Shown here: one piece after another, positions 11,776 to 23,902 of the stretch | How positions within the stretch are numbered: the stretch's first letter is position 1 | How the letters are laid out: every line of letters begins with the position of its first letter | The notes under the pieces: model-generated | Database searches by the model: none | The model's input: the letters and a program-made list of their open reading frames with translations, nothing else | Told to the model about the DNA's origin: nothing | Assembly (NCBI GenBank): GCA_001931875.2 | Contig: MSJH02000698.1 | Location: 699,075 to 763,074 of the forward strand | Reading direction: 5' to 3' | DNA length: 64,000 nucleotides | Source: Byssochlamys sp. IMV 00236 | Lineage: Eukaryota; Ascomycota; Eurotiomycetes; Eurotiales; Thermoascaceae | Made by a program: the position numbers and the translations under genes

Positions 11776-12124
11776 TTTTCTTTTCCCTCGTCTCTTCTAC
11801 TCTACTCTACTCACCGACTGCCCGTGCTGGCCCCGACGATCCCTCTACTGTAAGAACTAAGAAAGAGAGGTCGCACTGATCGCAAGACAACTTCCAATAC
11901 ACTCACTGACTGGATCCATCTCCTCTCCACCCCGTTAGACTAGATAGTGTGCACTGCAGCCACTGCTTCCTGTGCCGCGTACATGGACGCTTAGCACCGA
12001 TCATTCGATCCACATATCCTTCGTCTTCTCCAGCTTTCTTTTCAACTCCCGCAGCTCCTCTGTCCACGTTGCGGGACATCGAGGTGCCTGACACCGGGGC
12101 AGTTGGTCTCGAACAGGATGCAAA

Positions 12125-13413
12125 ATGGTAAGTAAGCTCTTTATCATTAGATATCTATTGGAGCTGGAATGCGCTTCCGTCTTTCTCGTCCGTCGGTCGG
12201 GGAAGCACGCCCCTCGCTCGTGAGAATGGATCGCTGTGTTACCAAGCGGTCACGGACATTCATTTGGGCTTCCCCACCGGTTCAATGCGATGAGCAGACA
12301 GCGTTCCAGTCTCTGCGCTCTATATATATATATAATATATTCAACCAAATTCCGGGGGGTCGTATGCCGTCTCTGCAGCAGTGTGGTGAATGCAGCGCTT
12401 CATATCTACGATAACTAACTTGGTATGTACCCAGGGTTGCTGCTTCTCCTTGTTCTCGCGTGACGACGGCGCGATACCTTATTCCGCTGAGGTAACGGAA
12501 GAGCATCCTCATGGAGATTCCTCGTCTCCCACAGTAAACCCTATCACCGATGCGATCGTCTCGGAAGCTGCTGGTCGACACCGTACGACCGGCGCCGCTA
12601 CCACGACCACGACAGTCCGTCGTCGAGGAGCGGTACCGCTGAGCGAGCATTACAATCAGCCAATCCGCCCGCATACCTGGCGGAGTAAGCGCCGCACATG
12701 GTCGCATGCACAGTTGGCGCGGGAACGACAGGAGTTCTTCGAGACGAGAGTGACCGGCCGGCAAGAGGTGTGGGCAGCACTGGCGACCGCTACAGCGTTG
12801 ATGCGCGACGGTGACTTTGCGACTGCGCAAAGTATTATCGATGCTGCTGGAGTCACGGTACCCACGGGAGACTTATGTGAAGGCTGTTATGACGAAACAG
12901 GCGCGCTGTACCGCTTGCCTCAGTGCATTGTCAGCGACCCGGACAACATCGTCGACAGCCCTGCCGATGGAATCGACAATGATGCGATTTCCGATGGAAA
13001 GCTCGGAGCAGACGAGGCATCAGAAGATGAACTGATCCCCGATGATATTGAGCGGCGCAGGGAGGAGAAGGGCAAAACGAGCGAACGCGATCTCATCAAG
13101 GTCAAAGCGCGACTAAGTGATAGGGAAGGACCTGATCTTACTATCTCCATTGGGAAGACGCAAAGCGTCGGACTACTGGCCCGCAAGGTGCAGGGAGAGG
13201 CCGGGGTATGTTTCTTTGCCGTGTTCTCGAGTCCCTTGCAGAGAGTAGTGTATGCTAAAATACAACGATATATTACAGATTTCCGGCAGACAGCGAGTTC
13301 GACTCGCATACCTGGGAAGAATACTCAACGAGCACGAGAGTCTCACCGATCAAGGGTGGAAGAACGGTCATATTGTGAACGCTCTAGTGGTGACGCGACG
13401 CTCGATATCATGA
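12125..13413 (+). CDS. UBTD-type ubiquitin-domain protein with ATG-only first coding exon
   Basis: Three coding exons: 12125-12127 (the ATG alone), 12435-13205 and 13279-13413, separated by 307-bp and 73-bp introns (GTAAGT...CCCAG, GTATGT...TACAG). The product is 302 residues. The splice right after ATG gives an N-terminus MGCCFS, which fits N-myristoylation at Gly2 with adjacent palmitoylatable cysteines. The conserved UBTD/DC-UbP N-terminal domain follows: HTWRSKRRTWSHAQLARERQ, FFETRVTGRQEVWAAL, AQSIIDAAGVTVPTGDLCEG and CYDETGALYRLP. After an acidic linker, a ubiquitin-like fold spans the last intron, ending VNALVVTRRSIS. UBTD proteins bind E2 enzymes and ubiquitin; membrane anchoring is inferred. 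An ATG 7 nt upstream (12118) opens a 12-codon overlapping upstream frame after splicing. An ATG inside the intron (12390) reads in frame through the acceptor and could give an unlipidated form if the intron is retained. Confidence 0.87.
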
Positions 13414-14659
13414 CAGTGCCAAATCTATGGACTGATTATGAACCCTACCTTCATCTCATGGACATTACGCAAGTTATCATCCCGGAACCAAAGTCGGACG
13501 TGCGCGATATAACGACCTATTCGAAGAACTGTTCTGGAAATGTTATCCTCCCCATATTCTCCCCTCTAATGTTTTTTGCTGGTGATCTATGTCGTGCAGT
13601 CAACGAAACTTATGAGCTCTCGTTCGGGTCATCTTTGGTATTTCCGCTGCCGTTATCGTGGGCTACGATACCTATTACTTCCCTGGAAGCAACCTCATCC
13701 AGTGTCATCGGACATCTTGTTTCGTTCTACTTGCCAGGGATGGTCGAACTTTACTTCGAGTTTGAACATGACTCTTTCCGATGCCTATTTCCTATTTCTG
13801 CACAATACCCTGTTGTTTAACTGGTCGGTTACTATGATGTTGCTGTCATCTGCATGTTCTTCCCCGCGTATATGCTTAATATGCCTGTTCTCTCCGGGGC
13901 CGATGGTGTGTCTGGCTGATGTTATAAATGGCCGCAATTCGGATCATCGTTAACTATCGCATACATTCTGGACGGAAACCGATAATCTTTATTGACATTT
14001 TTACCATGGACATCTATATAATCTTCGTGGAAATCGTCGTCTTAGGATCTCGTGGGTTTAAAATCTGATGCGCTAAGACAAATGAAGCCCCATAGTTACT
14101 GGATGGTCTTGTATGTAGGGCTATGTCAGCATAATCTGTTGTCGAATGTGATAATCCTGAACCTTCAGGTCACTGCTTTTATAATTACGATCTTGGTCGG
14201 GTTCACCATTCCTTCACCGATGATAATCGCTCAGTCCGACCATAAAGTAACAATAATAGATCATCCTCCCCGCGGGGCCCGACCCGATTAAGATAAGTTT
14301 AGCGCTGAGCAAACAGCACAAACACCCAACTCTCCGAAGCGCTGCGCGGAAAAAAAAGTTCTGGGATCTCGAAATCTTTATAGAAAAGTCCATAGAATTG
14401 CCGACGTGCGATAATCTGGAAATATTACATGGAAGAACATATTTTTTTCTCTCTTTTCTATTCCTCCTTTTTTCTTTTCCTCTTGTCTTCCATAGGATCT
14501 AAGTAGGTCTCTGAAGAAGAATCCGCATTCATTTTCAGACCAAAGACCGCATTCGATTGATTTGACTATCGCGGAGCTACGAAGCAACGGTTTCCTTCCT
14601 TTCTTTCTTTTGGGGAAGATAATCAATTAGAAGGAGGAAAGGAAAGCAGATACGTCGCC
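13414..14659. other. intergenic region, nothing recognised
   Basis: 1.25 kb between two plus-strand genes. The frame of the previous gene stays open past its true stop if the last intron is read through, which is coincidental. A pyrimidine-rich stretch at 14440-14490 may belong to the promoter of the next gene. Confidence 0.5.
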
Positions 14660-15959
14660 ATGACGGATATTCAGAAAACTCCCTTTGTGAGGGAATTGGC
14701 GTCAAGTGGTGAGTTAACTTTGGGACTCTCTCTACTTATCTTAATTATCGACCCCGAACGAAGAATTCCATTCAGTTCAGTTCATACGAGTCTCTAAAAG
14801 AAAAGAATCGTTGCTCTCGTGTCTTTCAGTTCTTATTACTCTTCAAGAATATCGATACTAATAACCCTCTTTCGCAGACCGTCGCACAAGAGACAAGGCC
14901 CTCGAGTCGCTAACAATGTTCCTGAAAATGAAGACGGGTCTATCACTCGTGGATTTGCTGAAAGTTTGGAAGGGCTTGTTTTTCTGTATGTCCCCCCCCC
15001 CCTAAAGAACCCCTACCCAAGAGAGACAGAGAGAAAAAAGAATAAACTCAACTGACGCATTCACCCCAGGCTTCTACCACTCCGACCGTCCCCTAACACA
15101 ACAATCTCTCGCCCGCTCTCTTTCCTACTCTATCGTCCCCAGCCTCCCTCACAGCACACTGCATCGCTTCCTACGCGCTTTCTGGATCACTATCGGTCGG
15201 GACTTTCATAAGATCGACCGCCTACGACTTGATAAATACCTCTATTTGATTCGATGCTATGTGGGCGTCGCATTTGAGGTCTTTATCAAGAATAATAATA
15301 AAAAATCCAGCAGCAAACAAAACAACGACAAGAAGAGTGCCAATGGAGGAAAGGATAAGAAGAGAAAGCGCGACGAGACCAGCATGACGACGGAGAAAAA
15401 TATTAAAAAGAAGAAGAAGCGCACAACAACAACCCACGAGGAGGACGAAAAAGAAGAAGAAGAAGAGGAGGAGGAATCCACCAATCTCGACTCCCACTGG
15501 ACAGATCTCGAATCCTACATCTCCATCATCGAAGAAGGACCCCTTCACCCTCTCAACTTCGACCCGAACGAGCCAACTTCCACATCCATCAACACCGACT
15601 CTGACGTGACTATGCCTCATGGCCCTGACGGTCTGCGATACCACATCCTCGATATCTGGCTCGACGAGCTCGAGAAAATCGTCGAAGTCGAAGACCTCGA
15701 CGTCGACAGCAGCAACAACAACACAGATGGTCCTACGAAGAGACTAAAAGGTGATATCCCCATGGACTTGATCTTGCGGCCGATGCGGAAATTGAAGGCG
15801 GAAAGTCCGACGAAGACGGTCCGCGAGCGCGCTGGAGAGGTGCTTGAGGATGAGCGGTTGGTGGAGTGGGGTGTGATTGAGAGGAAGAAGGGTTCGGATG
15901 ATGAGAATGAGGATGAGGAGGATAGTGAAGAGGAGTGGGGTGGTTTGGGCGATGATTGA
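14660..15959 (+). CDS. rrp1: Rrp1/Nop52 family ribosomal RNA processing protein
   Basis: Three exons, 14660-14708, 14878-14985 and 15070-15959, joined across 169-bp and 84-bp introns, encode 348 residues. The family signature is clear: [18 protein letters not shown], then [33 protein letters not shown] across intron 2, and [31 protein letters not shown]. Downstream come a Lys-rich tract, an acidic run of Glu, and an acidic C-terminal tail ([14 protein letters not shown]), as expected for a nucleolar protein. Known family role: pre-rRNA cleavage in ITS1/ITS2 and 60S subunit assembly in the nucleolus. The first codon is chosen because the conserved N-terminal heptad begins immediately after it. 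Intron 2 begins with an 11-C homopolymer 6 nt after the donor, a place where sequencing error could occur. Confidence 0.92.
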
Positions 15960-16504
15960 ATCTCTTGAATTGAATCGATACCTTGTATGTTTTATAAAAT
16001 TATCGCGAGATCTTTCTTTCTTTTTGAGGGACCATGTTCACTGCGGAATGTCCCGCTGAACAATGAAAAAAAATACTAGTAATTCTTTGCATACGAGAAA
16101 TTGATAAAATTCCACGGCCACGCAAAACTTTCCGTCCTACTCAGTGTATTTCGACACCTTACATCGATAATACTCGTTGACCCCCTATGATTGTAGTAAT
16201 CCTTGAAGACAACACATTATACATGTATTAGCAGACCCAAGGCTGCAGAAATTAGCATTATTAATACTCTGTCACACGAATGCTGCCCCCTCTGAGTGGT
16301 ATGGGAGGGAGTCCAAAGACATTAGTTATACGTCGGATAGTATACAAAAGTATCGATAGAAACAATGCTACAGTCAACCCCACAGGTGAAGGCTAGGCCT
16401 CTTAACCAAGCCATTCCATCTTCTGAGCTCCGTTTTCCTGGGTATCATGATAACGCGAACATAAACACATCAGACATCTTTCACGCTCGGGATCCTGCCT
16501 ATTC
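15960..16504. other. convergent 3' flanks of rrp1 and the sphingoid-base kinase
   Basis: 545 bp between the ends of two convergent genes; presumably both 3' untranslated regions. No gene seen. Confidence 0.6.
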
Positions 16505-18250
16505 TTACGTCTGTGTCCCCGGAGGGCCCTTCGCTTCGTAGGCCTTGCCTGAAACCGAGAGCACGGTCCCTAGCCCTTTGTGAACTTCGACCTGGATTGG
16601 GGCAAAGGGCACTCTCTCTCCGTCGATACTGATGTATCCTTCAGTCTGCTTAGGGACCAGCCGGTAGGCAGACACCTTGCGGAAATGGGCCTCGGGGATA
16701 TCAAAAATACTACCGTCTTCAACTGCCAGCAGCATAGAGAGGGACTTGAGGCGAGGAATGGTTCCGTCAATGGTAACCAAATCCAATAGGCCATCATTCG
16801 GGAGGGCAGCGGGGAAGAAGTTGGCATCTGAAGACATCCAAGCCATATTGCCCGCATAGAAGTTTCCCATCGTCTCGCCTGGTAGGCGCTCCCAGTCATC
16901 GGGAATCTCGTCGTTCACAGTCCCGTATCGAAGAGGAGGGAGGCCTTCCGGCAGCTCTTCAACCTCCGTATCGGTGAGTAGCCGCGGTTCCTTGTGTACT
17001 TCCGCGCGGTAATGATCCTTGATGGCTTGTTTGTCACCAACCTCAACCTTGACAGCCACGTCGCAGGGCCAGACGGTTTTACCCATCAAGCGCACCAAAA
17101 AGCCATATGTGAATCGATGCGGACCCATCCATCTGATGTTGTCCGTCCCTAGATCACATTCTGCCACGATTCCGAATGATTGCGACAGGAACGAAAGTGT
17201 TCGTGTGCCGCCCTGAGTTATAGACGCCAGATCCAGTGGCATCCGCTTTCCTTTCACGATCGCCAGGGCGGCCAAGCTTACGCTGGGAGAGCCATAGAGA
17301 TTCATGGCCATTCCATTTCCGGAACCAGACGGTATCATACCCACAGCAACTTTCGCCAGTGCTTCTCGTGCGTTGGGCTTCTTCGCCAGACCGTTGAAGA
17401 TCTCGTAGGGCAATCCATCGCCGGAGCATGCCACGACCGCATCGTACGCGTTGATGTCCAGCTTCTCTGCAATATCGGTCGCATGTCCGCGGTGAGTCGT
17501 CGTCTGCACATCGAGATCGCAACCCGCCGCAGCTAGGATGGGTTCTGCATAGCGGGAATAATACGTCGGAGCCATTCCTTTACCACCAAACGGGTTTATC
17601 AAGACCTTCAGCTTCTTCTTGGGCTTCGCCTCTCCATAGGAGAGCTGTAGCAGCTTTTCCGCCCATGTGTCCGCTTTCGACTTCTGCTCCAGATCGATCG
17701 GGTAGTGGATATAGCCAACAGTGACATGGCTTTTTGACATGGGTTCAGCATACGTGATGGTGATCTCGTTCTCCGACACGTTCGCCGACAGGACATTATA
17801 GTAAGGCACGGTCTGATTAGTCTTGCGGTCTGCGAAAGTTGCCGTTAGTCAGAAACTGCCACACCAGGTCTCGATCCTCCCGGTACGACGGCCGAAAGGG
17901 CAATCCGGTAGCCATTATGGAAGGGGGATCTTTACTACGTATAGATAGCAAACCGCAACAGCGGCGACGTGCCTTATTGGCGTCTCCTTCATCTGTTCCA
18001 ATAAATATTGGTAAATATCAAGCTCACGCTTTAAATGACAATAACACCGCAGGAGGATCAATCAACACCACGCTCCAGACATACCTAAAACCGTGAGAGC
18101 ATCAGTTCCCAGCGTCAAGGTTGCATGTTTCCCCACCCTCAAAACAGCGTCGGACTTGCACGATGGCGGTTCCGACGGATCCGCGCTGGAGGCAAAAGAG
18201 CCACCATCCGCGAACGGATTGACGATGGCATTGTGGCTGCCAATAGTCAT
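16505..18250 (-). CDS. lcb4: sphingoid long-chain base kinase (sphingosine kinase, DAGK catalytic domain)
   Basis: Two exons on the minus strand, 18250-18085 and 17829-16505, across a 255-bp intron (GTATGT...CGCAG, branch CTGACTAAC), give 496 residues. The diacylglycerol-kinase catalytic domain is unmistakable: VLINPFGGKGMAPTYYS (nucleotide loop), SGDGLPYEIFNGL (the SGDG motif) and GMIPSGSGNGMAMNL. A C-terminal lipid-kinase beta domain follows, with FLSQSFGIVAECDLGTDNIRWMG and PDDWERLPGETMGNFYAGN-like features. The enzyme phosphorylates sphingosine, dihydrosphingosine or phytosphingosine, controlling ceramide and long-chain base phosphate levels. Length fits fungal Lcb4. Exon 2 and the domain are certain. 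Exon 1 (MTIGSHNAIVNPFADGG...) is chosen for its good donor and phase match. The intron is longer than its neighbours' and holds a 32-codon frame beginning at 17915, so the N-terminal join is less sure. Confidence 0.88.
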
Positions 18251-19600
18251 GGTGGTGATGACCGGCAGGCTGGGGGCATTCTAGAGTACAGAACGAGAGA
18301 GAAATAAAGGCAGGAAGAAGAGGAGAGAGAATGGCAGAGACGGTGAAAGAATACTTATGGTATTACACGCAGGTGGAGAGCTAGGGACTTGGCAACTTGG
18401 CAAAGCAGGCCGCCGCGAGCAGATATGCTAGTCAACGAATTAGTTAATAGTCTAATAGTAAAATGGGAGGAAGAAAGCATCGCGATAGAAGATCCCACGG
18501 CGGAGTTCGGCTTGAATGCGCCTGCTCTGCGGCCGGTTCATCCTCAGCGGTTTCCGCGACGGGCCGAAACATGGGAGAGAATGTGGTTAGATACAGATGA
18601 TTATTACCAGAATCACTGTCAAGTTTCAACAGACACCAGTATCAACGGTTATTTATTACTCTACTCTACTCTATACTTACAGGCTTATCTCGCCCTGGAT
18701 CAGCATTATTGTCGGCCGGTGGAACCACTGGGGAGGGATTGTTCTTTTCTTCCAAGCCTCTCCAGGTACGCAACAATTGTGATATGCTCGTTCTCGCCTC
18801 CTAAGCCTTCACTAGCGGGGATCCTTGGGTTCCTGCAGCCGCAATATCCGATAAGCTAACAAAACCGGCAAACTAGAACGACCGCTTCAAGCTCTCCGCA
18901 TAAAAGTAGGAGCGCTGCTGGCTTAGAAGTCGTCCAACTAGCTTATGGCTCCTCGAGGCTCGTGGAGAACCAAGGTCTAGCTTCTTGGCTGTTACGGAGC
19001 AGATCTCTCTGATAATAATATTGTGATATGCCAAGAACTATACTGGTCAAGATCAGCCTTATGATAAAGACCCGACAGAGAGGAGCATTTCAAGGAACTT
19101 TATCCGATCCCAGAATCTGAAAGTTGCGCATGTTATTGGTTATACCTTGCAGGATGCAGAAATGGCGAATTGGGATTATCTACGAAGTCCCACGGCGTCA
19201 AAGCATTGATCTTTCAGACTAAGATCGAAGCAGTTGGCAAGTCAACCACGCAAGAGCAGTGACAGCTAACTATATGCAGTCTTGGAAGATTCTGAACTTT
19301 GTACTATGTATGTAGCCTTTATGTAAAACCCAGAAACTAACTGTAAACGAGCGTTCCACGCAGATGGAGAACATGACAGAATGGCCATCCCCCCAACCCT
19401 AGGGTGAGATATTGCGCGGCTGGAAGCGTAAGTCATTCTGATTCCTAGACTAATAAATAATTGACTATACCACAGACATGCAACATTCCATTAGAGGAAA
19501 GCCTTTTCTCATCCGGTGCAACGCAACAAAATATACTGGGAGAATCGCTAGCAAGAAGAAGGGGAAACTTATAAAAGGGGGCATCGAGTGTCTAGATTAT
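18251..19600. other. intergenic region upstream of the sphingoid kinase gene
   Basis: 1.35 kb. An open frame at 18389-18859 has no domain, atypical composition and no conserved look; not called. Otherwise AT-moderate sequence without recognisable signals; it also holds the 3' flank of the coatomer gene. Confidence 0.5.
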
Positions 19601-22600
19601 TCACGCAGCAGTGGCCTTGAGGCCCTTGAGGGAACCCAGGCTCAAAGCCAGGCCCTGGGAACGGCTCCGTATCCGCACAAATCCGGTGATGGCGCCATCT
19701 TCACCCTCCTTCTCAATACTCAAGTTCGCCAGCGCGTCCTCGCCTGTAGGGATAGTGTTAGTTTTCAACCACAAGAGAATAGTATTACAGGGGATAGCGA
19801 AGGGTAATAGGTGTAAACATACCGAATACGCTCCGGGCATATAAGTTAGCACTCAAGAACTGGCAGTCGCCCTTGAGCGACGCTTCAGGAGTCAGGCACG
19901 CCATGTTGGTGCTCTCCATGAGCTGCTTGAGGAACTCTCGGAGACTCTTGGCCTTGGAGTTGATGTTGACCTTGTTCTCCCATTCAAACTCGGTCCACAT
20001 GGTCCTGAACTGGGTCTCGCTACAGTAGGCCGGCTGGATATAGTCCATGATGTCTGCGTGGACATCGTTCAGGATGACAACGTGCGTTTCGGTGGAGCTG
20101 GGTCCGTCATAGACGACGTTTCCGAAGATCACACCAGTATCTGTGGAAGACACCTTGACCGTAGCCTGCACGTTCAAGAAATCGCGCGGTCTCAGATTCT
20201 GAGTGGTTGGTCGCTCAACGACCTTGAGGTCTCCAAGGGTTGCGAATTCGACAGACAAGTTCTGGAGAGTCTCCGTGGTCTGGTTGACCAGCAGAACATC
20301 CAGGACGATATCGAACTGGTGGACCTTGACATAGGCCTCAGCATACACTGGATCGGAGAAACCAGTGAGCTGTACGACTCTGCTCAGCTTAGAAGAGATG
20401 TCCTCCAGAGTGGAGTCGCCACCGGTAGCCTTCGCAAGGTCGAGTTCGATCTCATCGGTGCCCTCGCCGGCGTTCTTCTTTGCCAGCTGTCTGATCGGCA
20501 TGGCGTCGTCAACCTGAACGGCAGTCTTGGCCTTCTCGACAGCTTCCTTTGCTGCCCGCTTCTTCTCCTCAACCTGGACCATAGCACGGAATGCTTTCCT
20601 TGTATCCTCCAGGAATGTCGTCTCAAGCTCCTTCCTCTCCGTGAATTCGGCAAGAGAGCGAACGCAAGTCATGATGCGGTCCACAGAGTCCTCATCGATA
20701 GGGGCCTTGACAAACTGAGATTGTCCCACACGGATGATAGAGATCATGATGAGCATAGCCTCGGCGCGGAGAGCATTCGTGCGAGCAGAATCTTCAGAGA
20801 CTTCGGAATGACGCATCACCAACTTTGTCAACGTAGATGAAAGAACAGTTGCCAGGTAATAGTCGCCATCGAGAATGAGCTGTCTCAGCGGTGGCTTCTG
20901 AGCAGCCTTCACAGCTTCGAGCTTAGCTGCTGCTGCGGATTGGCTGGTAAGAGCACTCTCTGTGGCATATGTGCCATCGGCCAAAACTTTTCTTGAGCCT
21001 GTAGGAGCAGCCTTCGGGTGGCCGTTGACCTGTTCCTTCAAAGCTGCACTTTCATCAGGAACTTCCTCGAGCAGCCGCTGTTCGGAGGCCAAAATTGGAA
21101 TCTCTCCAAGAGAGGCACGGATTCGCTTCCACGCTTCCCGGATATCGGTAGCCTCCAGTGAATATTCTCCAATGACCCAGAGGACTCCACGGTATACCTT
21201 TCCGGCGCGCACTTCGCTGAGAGTAGAAACGAGGCGCTCAATGATTGATGCTCGTAGCTTGGGGAATTTCTCGACAACTTCCTTGACAAAGGAGATGACG
21301 TCCACGGCAGAATTGTTGTTGAAATCGACAATGAAATCCATGAGGAGATCAACGACGCTAGCAGCTATTTCGGAGAACTTGATGGCGCACTGGTGGATGG
21401 ACTGGATCAAGAGTTGACGGTACTCGGAGTTCTGAAACTATCGTCAGCCACCGATTCTGCAACACACTGGCCTGACCTACCTTCTCATATTGTTCATCAA
21501 CAGTCTTGGCAAGTTCCTTCTTGAGAAGCATGACAATCTCTTCGACATTCTTGCTTGAAACCATCTCCAGAGCGATTCCCAGAGCCTTTCGACGAACATC
21601 AATGTCAGGGCTCGAAAGGACACGCAGAATCTCCATTGTCAGATCATCTAGAACACCCTCATTCTTGATTCTTAGTTGATCAACTCTGTCGAGAACGATA
21701 AGCTTCACGTTGTTGTCTGCCTCCTTGATGCTAAGCTCGATCAACTTCGACGCAGCCGCCTTCACAGCAACGGGGTTGCTCGTAAGAGCAGTCAAAGATG
21801 TCGCAGCTTCGTAGATGACCGTGCTCGCAGACGCCTCAAGAAGGTCGAAGATCAAGCGGAGATATCTCGCCTACACCTTATTAGCTTCCAGTCACTTTGT
21901 ATCTTCCTCCAGACAATCCCACCTTGTTCTGAGAATTTTGGACAGCATCCTTTCTGATGAACTCGAGTTCCACTAGCTGTAGCAATTCATCGGTATTCGG
22001 GATGCTGTCAAATGTAGAGCTAAGATATTCGAGCGCACCCTGGTGGCTGATGGACATGAGAGCCGCGAATGCATTGCGCTTGCAGGTGTGGTCGGTCTCC
22101 GTGCCAAGGAACGTTTGAATTAATTCGGGGGCATCTGGGATCAAAGATTCCGAGTGCTGGTAAATGGAAGCGATAGCCCAGACGGCATTCTTACGCACAT
22201 AGGCGTGGCGGTGTTCCAGACACGAGCGCGCAGAGGACAGGAGAGGCTCGATGAGTTCGGGCTCGCGAAGCTTGCAAAGGAATCGAAGAGTGTTGCCACG
22301 AACGTACTCGTTGGGGTGTTGGAGGTCGTTCCGGATTCCGTTACTGCAGTCCTAGGTCAGGGATTGTTGTCCGCACGGCGGGGGAGGGAGACGGATGTCA
22401 GGGTCAGCCTTACCAGACCAAGATCATCTCCTGCTTCAACCTGCCATTGGCATCAAGTTTCGGGCAGATCTCATAGTAGAAGTATAGCAGCTTCTTCAGA
22501 GGCTTGCTCTTTGAGGGCATGACGAAACGGATAATGTGCATGAGCAACTGAGGCATCGGGTCGCCATTGAGCATGACGGTGATAACCTTCCGCATGGTTT

Positions 22601-22718
22601 CGAGTTTCGATTCATCGGTGCCTTTTTCCAACTGCGTCTTCAGCTCCTGCAATGAGGGCTGGTCTGCAGTGTTGTCCATGTGGACCAAACTGTATGCGTT
22701 ATCCAGAAACGACGCCAT
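19601..22718 (-). CDS. sec26: coatomer subunit beta (COPI, Sec26)
   Basis: Five exons on the minus strand, 22718-22414, 22343-21923, 21870-21481, 21431-19823 and 19743-19601, with introns of 70, 52, 49 and 79 bp, give 955 residues, the normal size. N-terminal adaptin/HEAT-repeat trunk: [20 protein letters not shown], then [21 protein letters not shown] joined across intron 1 and [20 protein letters not shown]. The C-terminal half is the beta-COP appendage: [39 protein letters not shown] and [15 protein letters not shown]. The last exon supplies the conserved end from [10 protein letters not shown] to [11 protein letters not shown]. It is a structural subunit of the COPI coat, acting in retrograde Golgi-to-ER and intra-Golgi traffic. 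All junctions are GT-AG and keep the frame. It shares a 376-bp divergent promoter with the mago gene. Confidence 0.96.
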
Positions 22719-23094
22719 GGTGGGCAGTTATTGACAGGACGGCCGCTGTAAAGGGTGACGGAGGCGCTGATTGTTGTCGGGGTCAGCATCGAGTGATGGT
22801 TTCATGGGGAGACAGTAGAAATTACCAATTAAAGGCCCCTCGACTCAGGGACACACGGTAGAGGCAGTCACAATGTACCAATACCCCTCAACTACCGTAT
22901 GTTCATCAGCGCGCTCGTAAACGACCTACTTAGAGTCCGGACGGTCAACTTGTCCATTTGCGCGGCGGAGCCCCAAGCTGTCGGAGTGTGTGGATGACTA
23001 AGCCGCCGGGACGCGACAGGCACGGGGAATGATCTTCCCCGCCAAAGTGAGCAGACTCGAGACGGCTCTTTGTTGTCTATTCAGGCTTCTCACC
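22719..23094. promoter_or_regulatory. bidirectional promoter between sec26 and mago
   Basis: 376 bp separate two divergent conserved housekeeping genes, so both transcripts must start here. No canonical TATA box; a GC-rich stretch lies at about 22930-23040. Confidence 0.65.
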
Positions 23095-23902
23095 ATGTCG
23101 AACTCGGATCTGAACGAGCCTTTCTATGTGCGCTACTAGTAAGGAACCCCCGTGTGGCCCAGGTTTCCTCAGCTGCTGACACTCCTGCAGCTCAGGTCAC
23201 TCTGGGCGATTTGGACATGAATTCCTAGGTATGGGCAACCCAACCACTGCTAGTATTTATATATGCTCATGTCGTTCCAGAGTTTGATTTCCGTACCCTC
23301 GGCGACGGCCGCAGTGCGTCTGCCCGATATGCGAACAACTCGAACTACCGCAATGACTCCCTCATCCGCAAAGAGAGTAAGCTGCAAGCACCGGGCCGCG
23401 AAGAGTGGTGGTATTAACGGAAACGACAGTGTGTGTCGGTTCCCTCCTGATACAGGAGATCAAGCGCATCATCAAGGATAGTGAGATCATGAAGTACGTT
23501 TTGGAGCCCCCCATATACAATATGGTGCTAAGAACCGGACAGGGAAGACGACTCGAAGTGGCCCCAGAAGAACAAGGATGGCCGCCAGGAACTGGAGATT
23601 AGACTTGGAAATGAGCATATCTCCTTTGAGGTAATCCTTCGTGGACCGTGGTGACCCAGATGCAGGTAACCGGAGCTGACAAACGATCACTGATACAGAC
23701 CGCGAAAATCGGCTCTCTGGTCGACGTGACCGAGTCTGCAGACCCCGAGGGACTGCGCGTCTTCTACTACCTCGTACAGGACCTCAAGGCTCTTGTCTTT
23801 TCCCTTATTTCCTTGCATTTCAAGGTGGGTGGGACATCTTATGATACATCGCTGAATCTCTTATCTAACAAGCACTTCGCGCCACAGATCAAGCCTATCT
23901 AA
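23095..23902 (+). CDS. mago: Mago nashi homologue, exon junction complex subunit
   Basis: Seven exons: 23095-23138, 23191-23228, 23281-23376, 23430-23493, 23543-23630, 23699-23824 and 23888-23902. The six introns are 49-68 bp. Together they encode 156 residues. The protein is nearly diagnostic: [82 protein letters not shown] and [20 protein letters not shown] with the C-terminus LHFKIKPI. The final exon is only 15 bp (IKPI and stop). Mago pairs with Y14/Rbm8 in the exon junction complex on spliced mRNA. The gene is not visible as a single reading frame because no exon exceeds 42 codons. The first intron acceptor was placed at CCTGCAG, since the next AG would create a stop. Confidence 0.95.

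Larger units (their letters stand above)
10271..12124. other. intergenic region upstream of the ubiquitin-domain gene
   Basis: 1.85 kb without a recognised gene. It contains a 16-bp perfect palindrome (11232-11247), a CTT microsatellite at about 11750-11775 and pyrimidine-rich sequence to ~11820, probably promoter and leader of the gene starting at 12125. Several short upstream ATGs occur between 11950 and 12120. Confidence 0.5.

Noticed and set aside
12390..13820. A single 476-codon frame covering the UBTD gene
   Set aside because: It reads through a clear GTATGT...TACAG intron; the spliced form restores the conserved ubiquitin-fold C-terminus and an earlier stop. Its start lies in intron 1.
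18389..18859. 156-codon open frame upstream of the sphingoid kinase gene
   Set aside because: No domain, low-complexity Leu/Tyr-rich second half; it probably reflects leader and promoter sequence.
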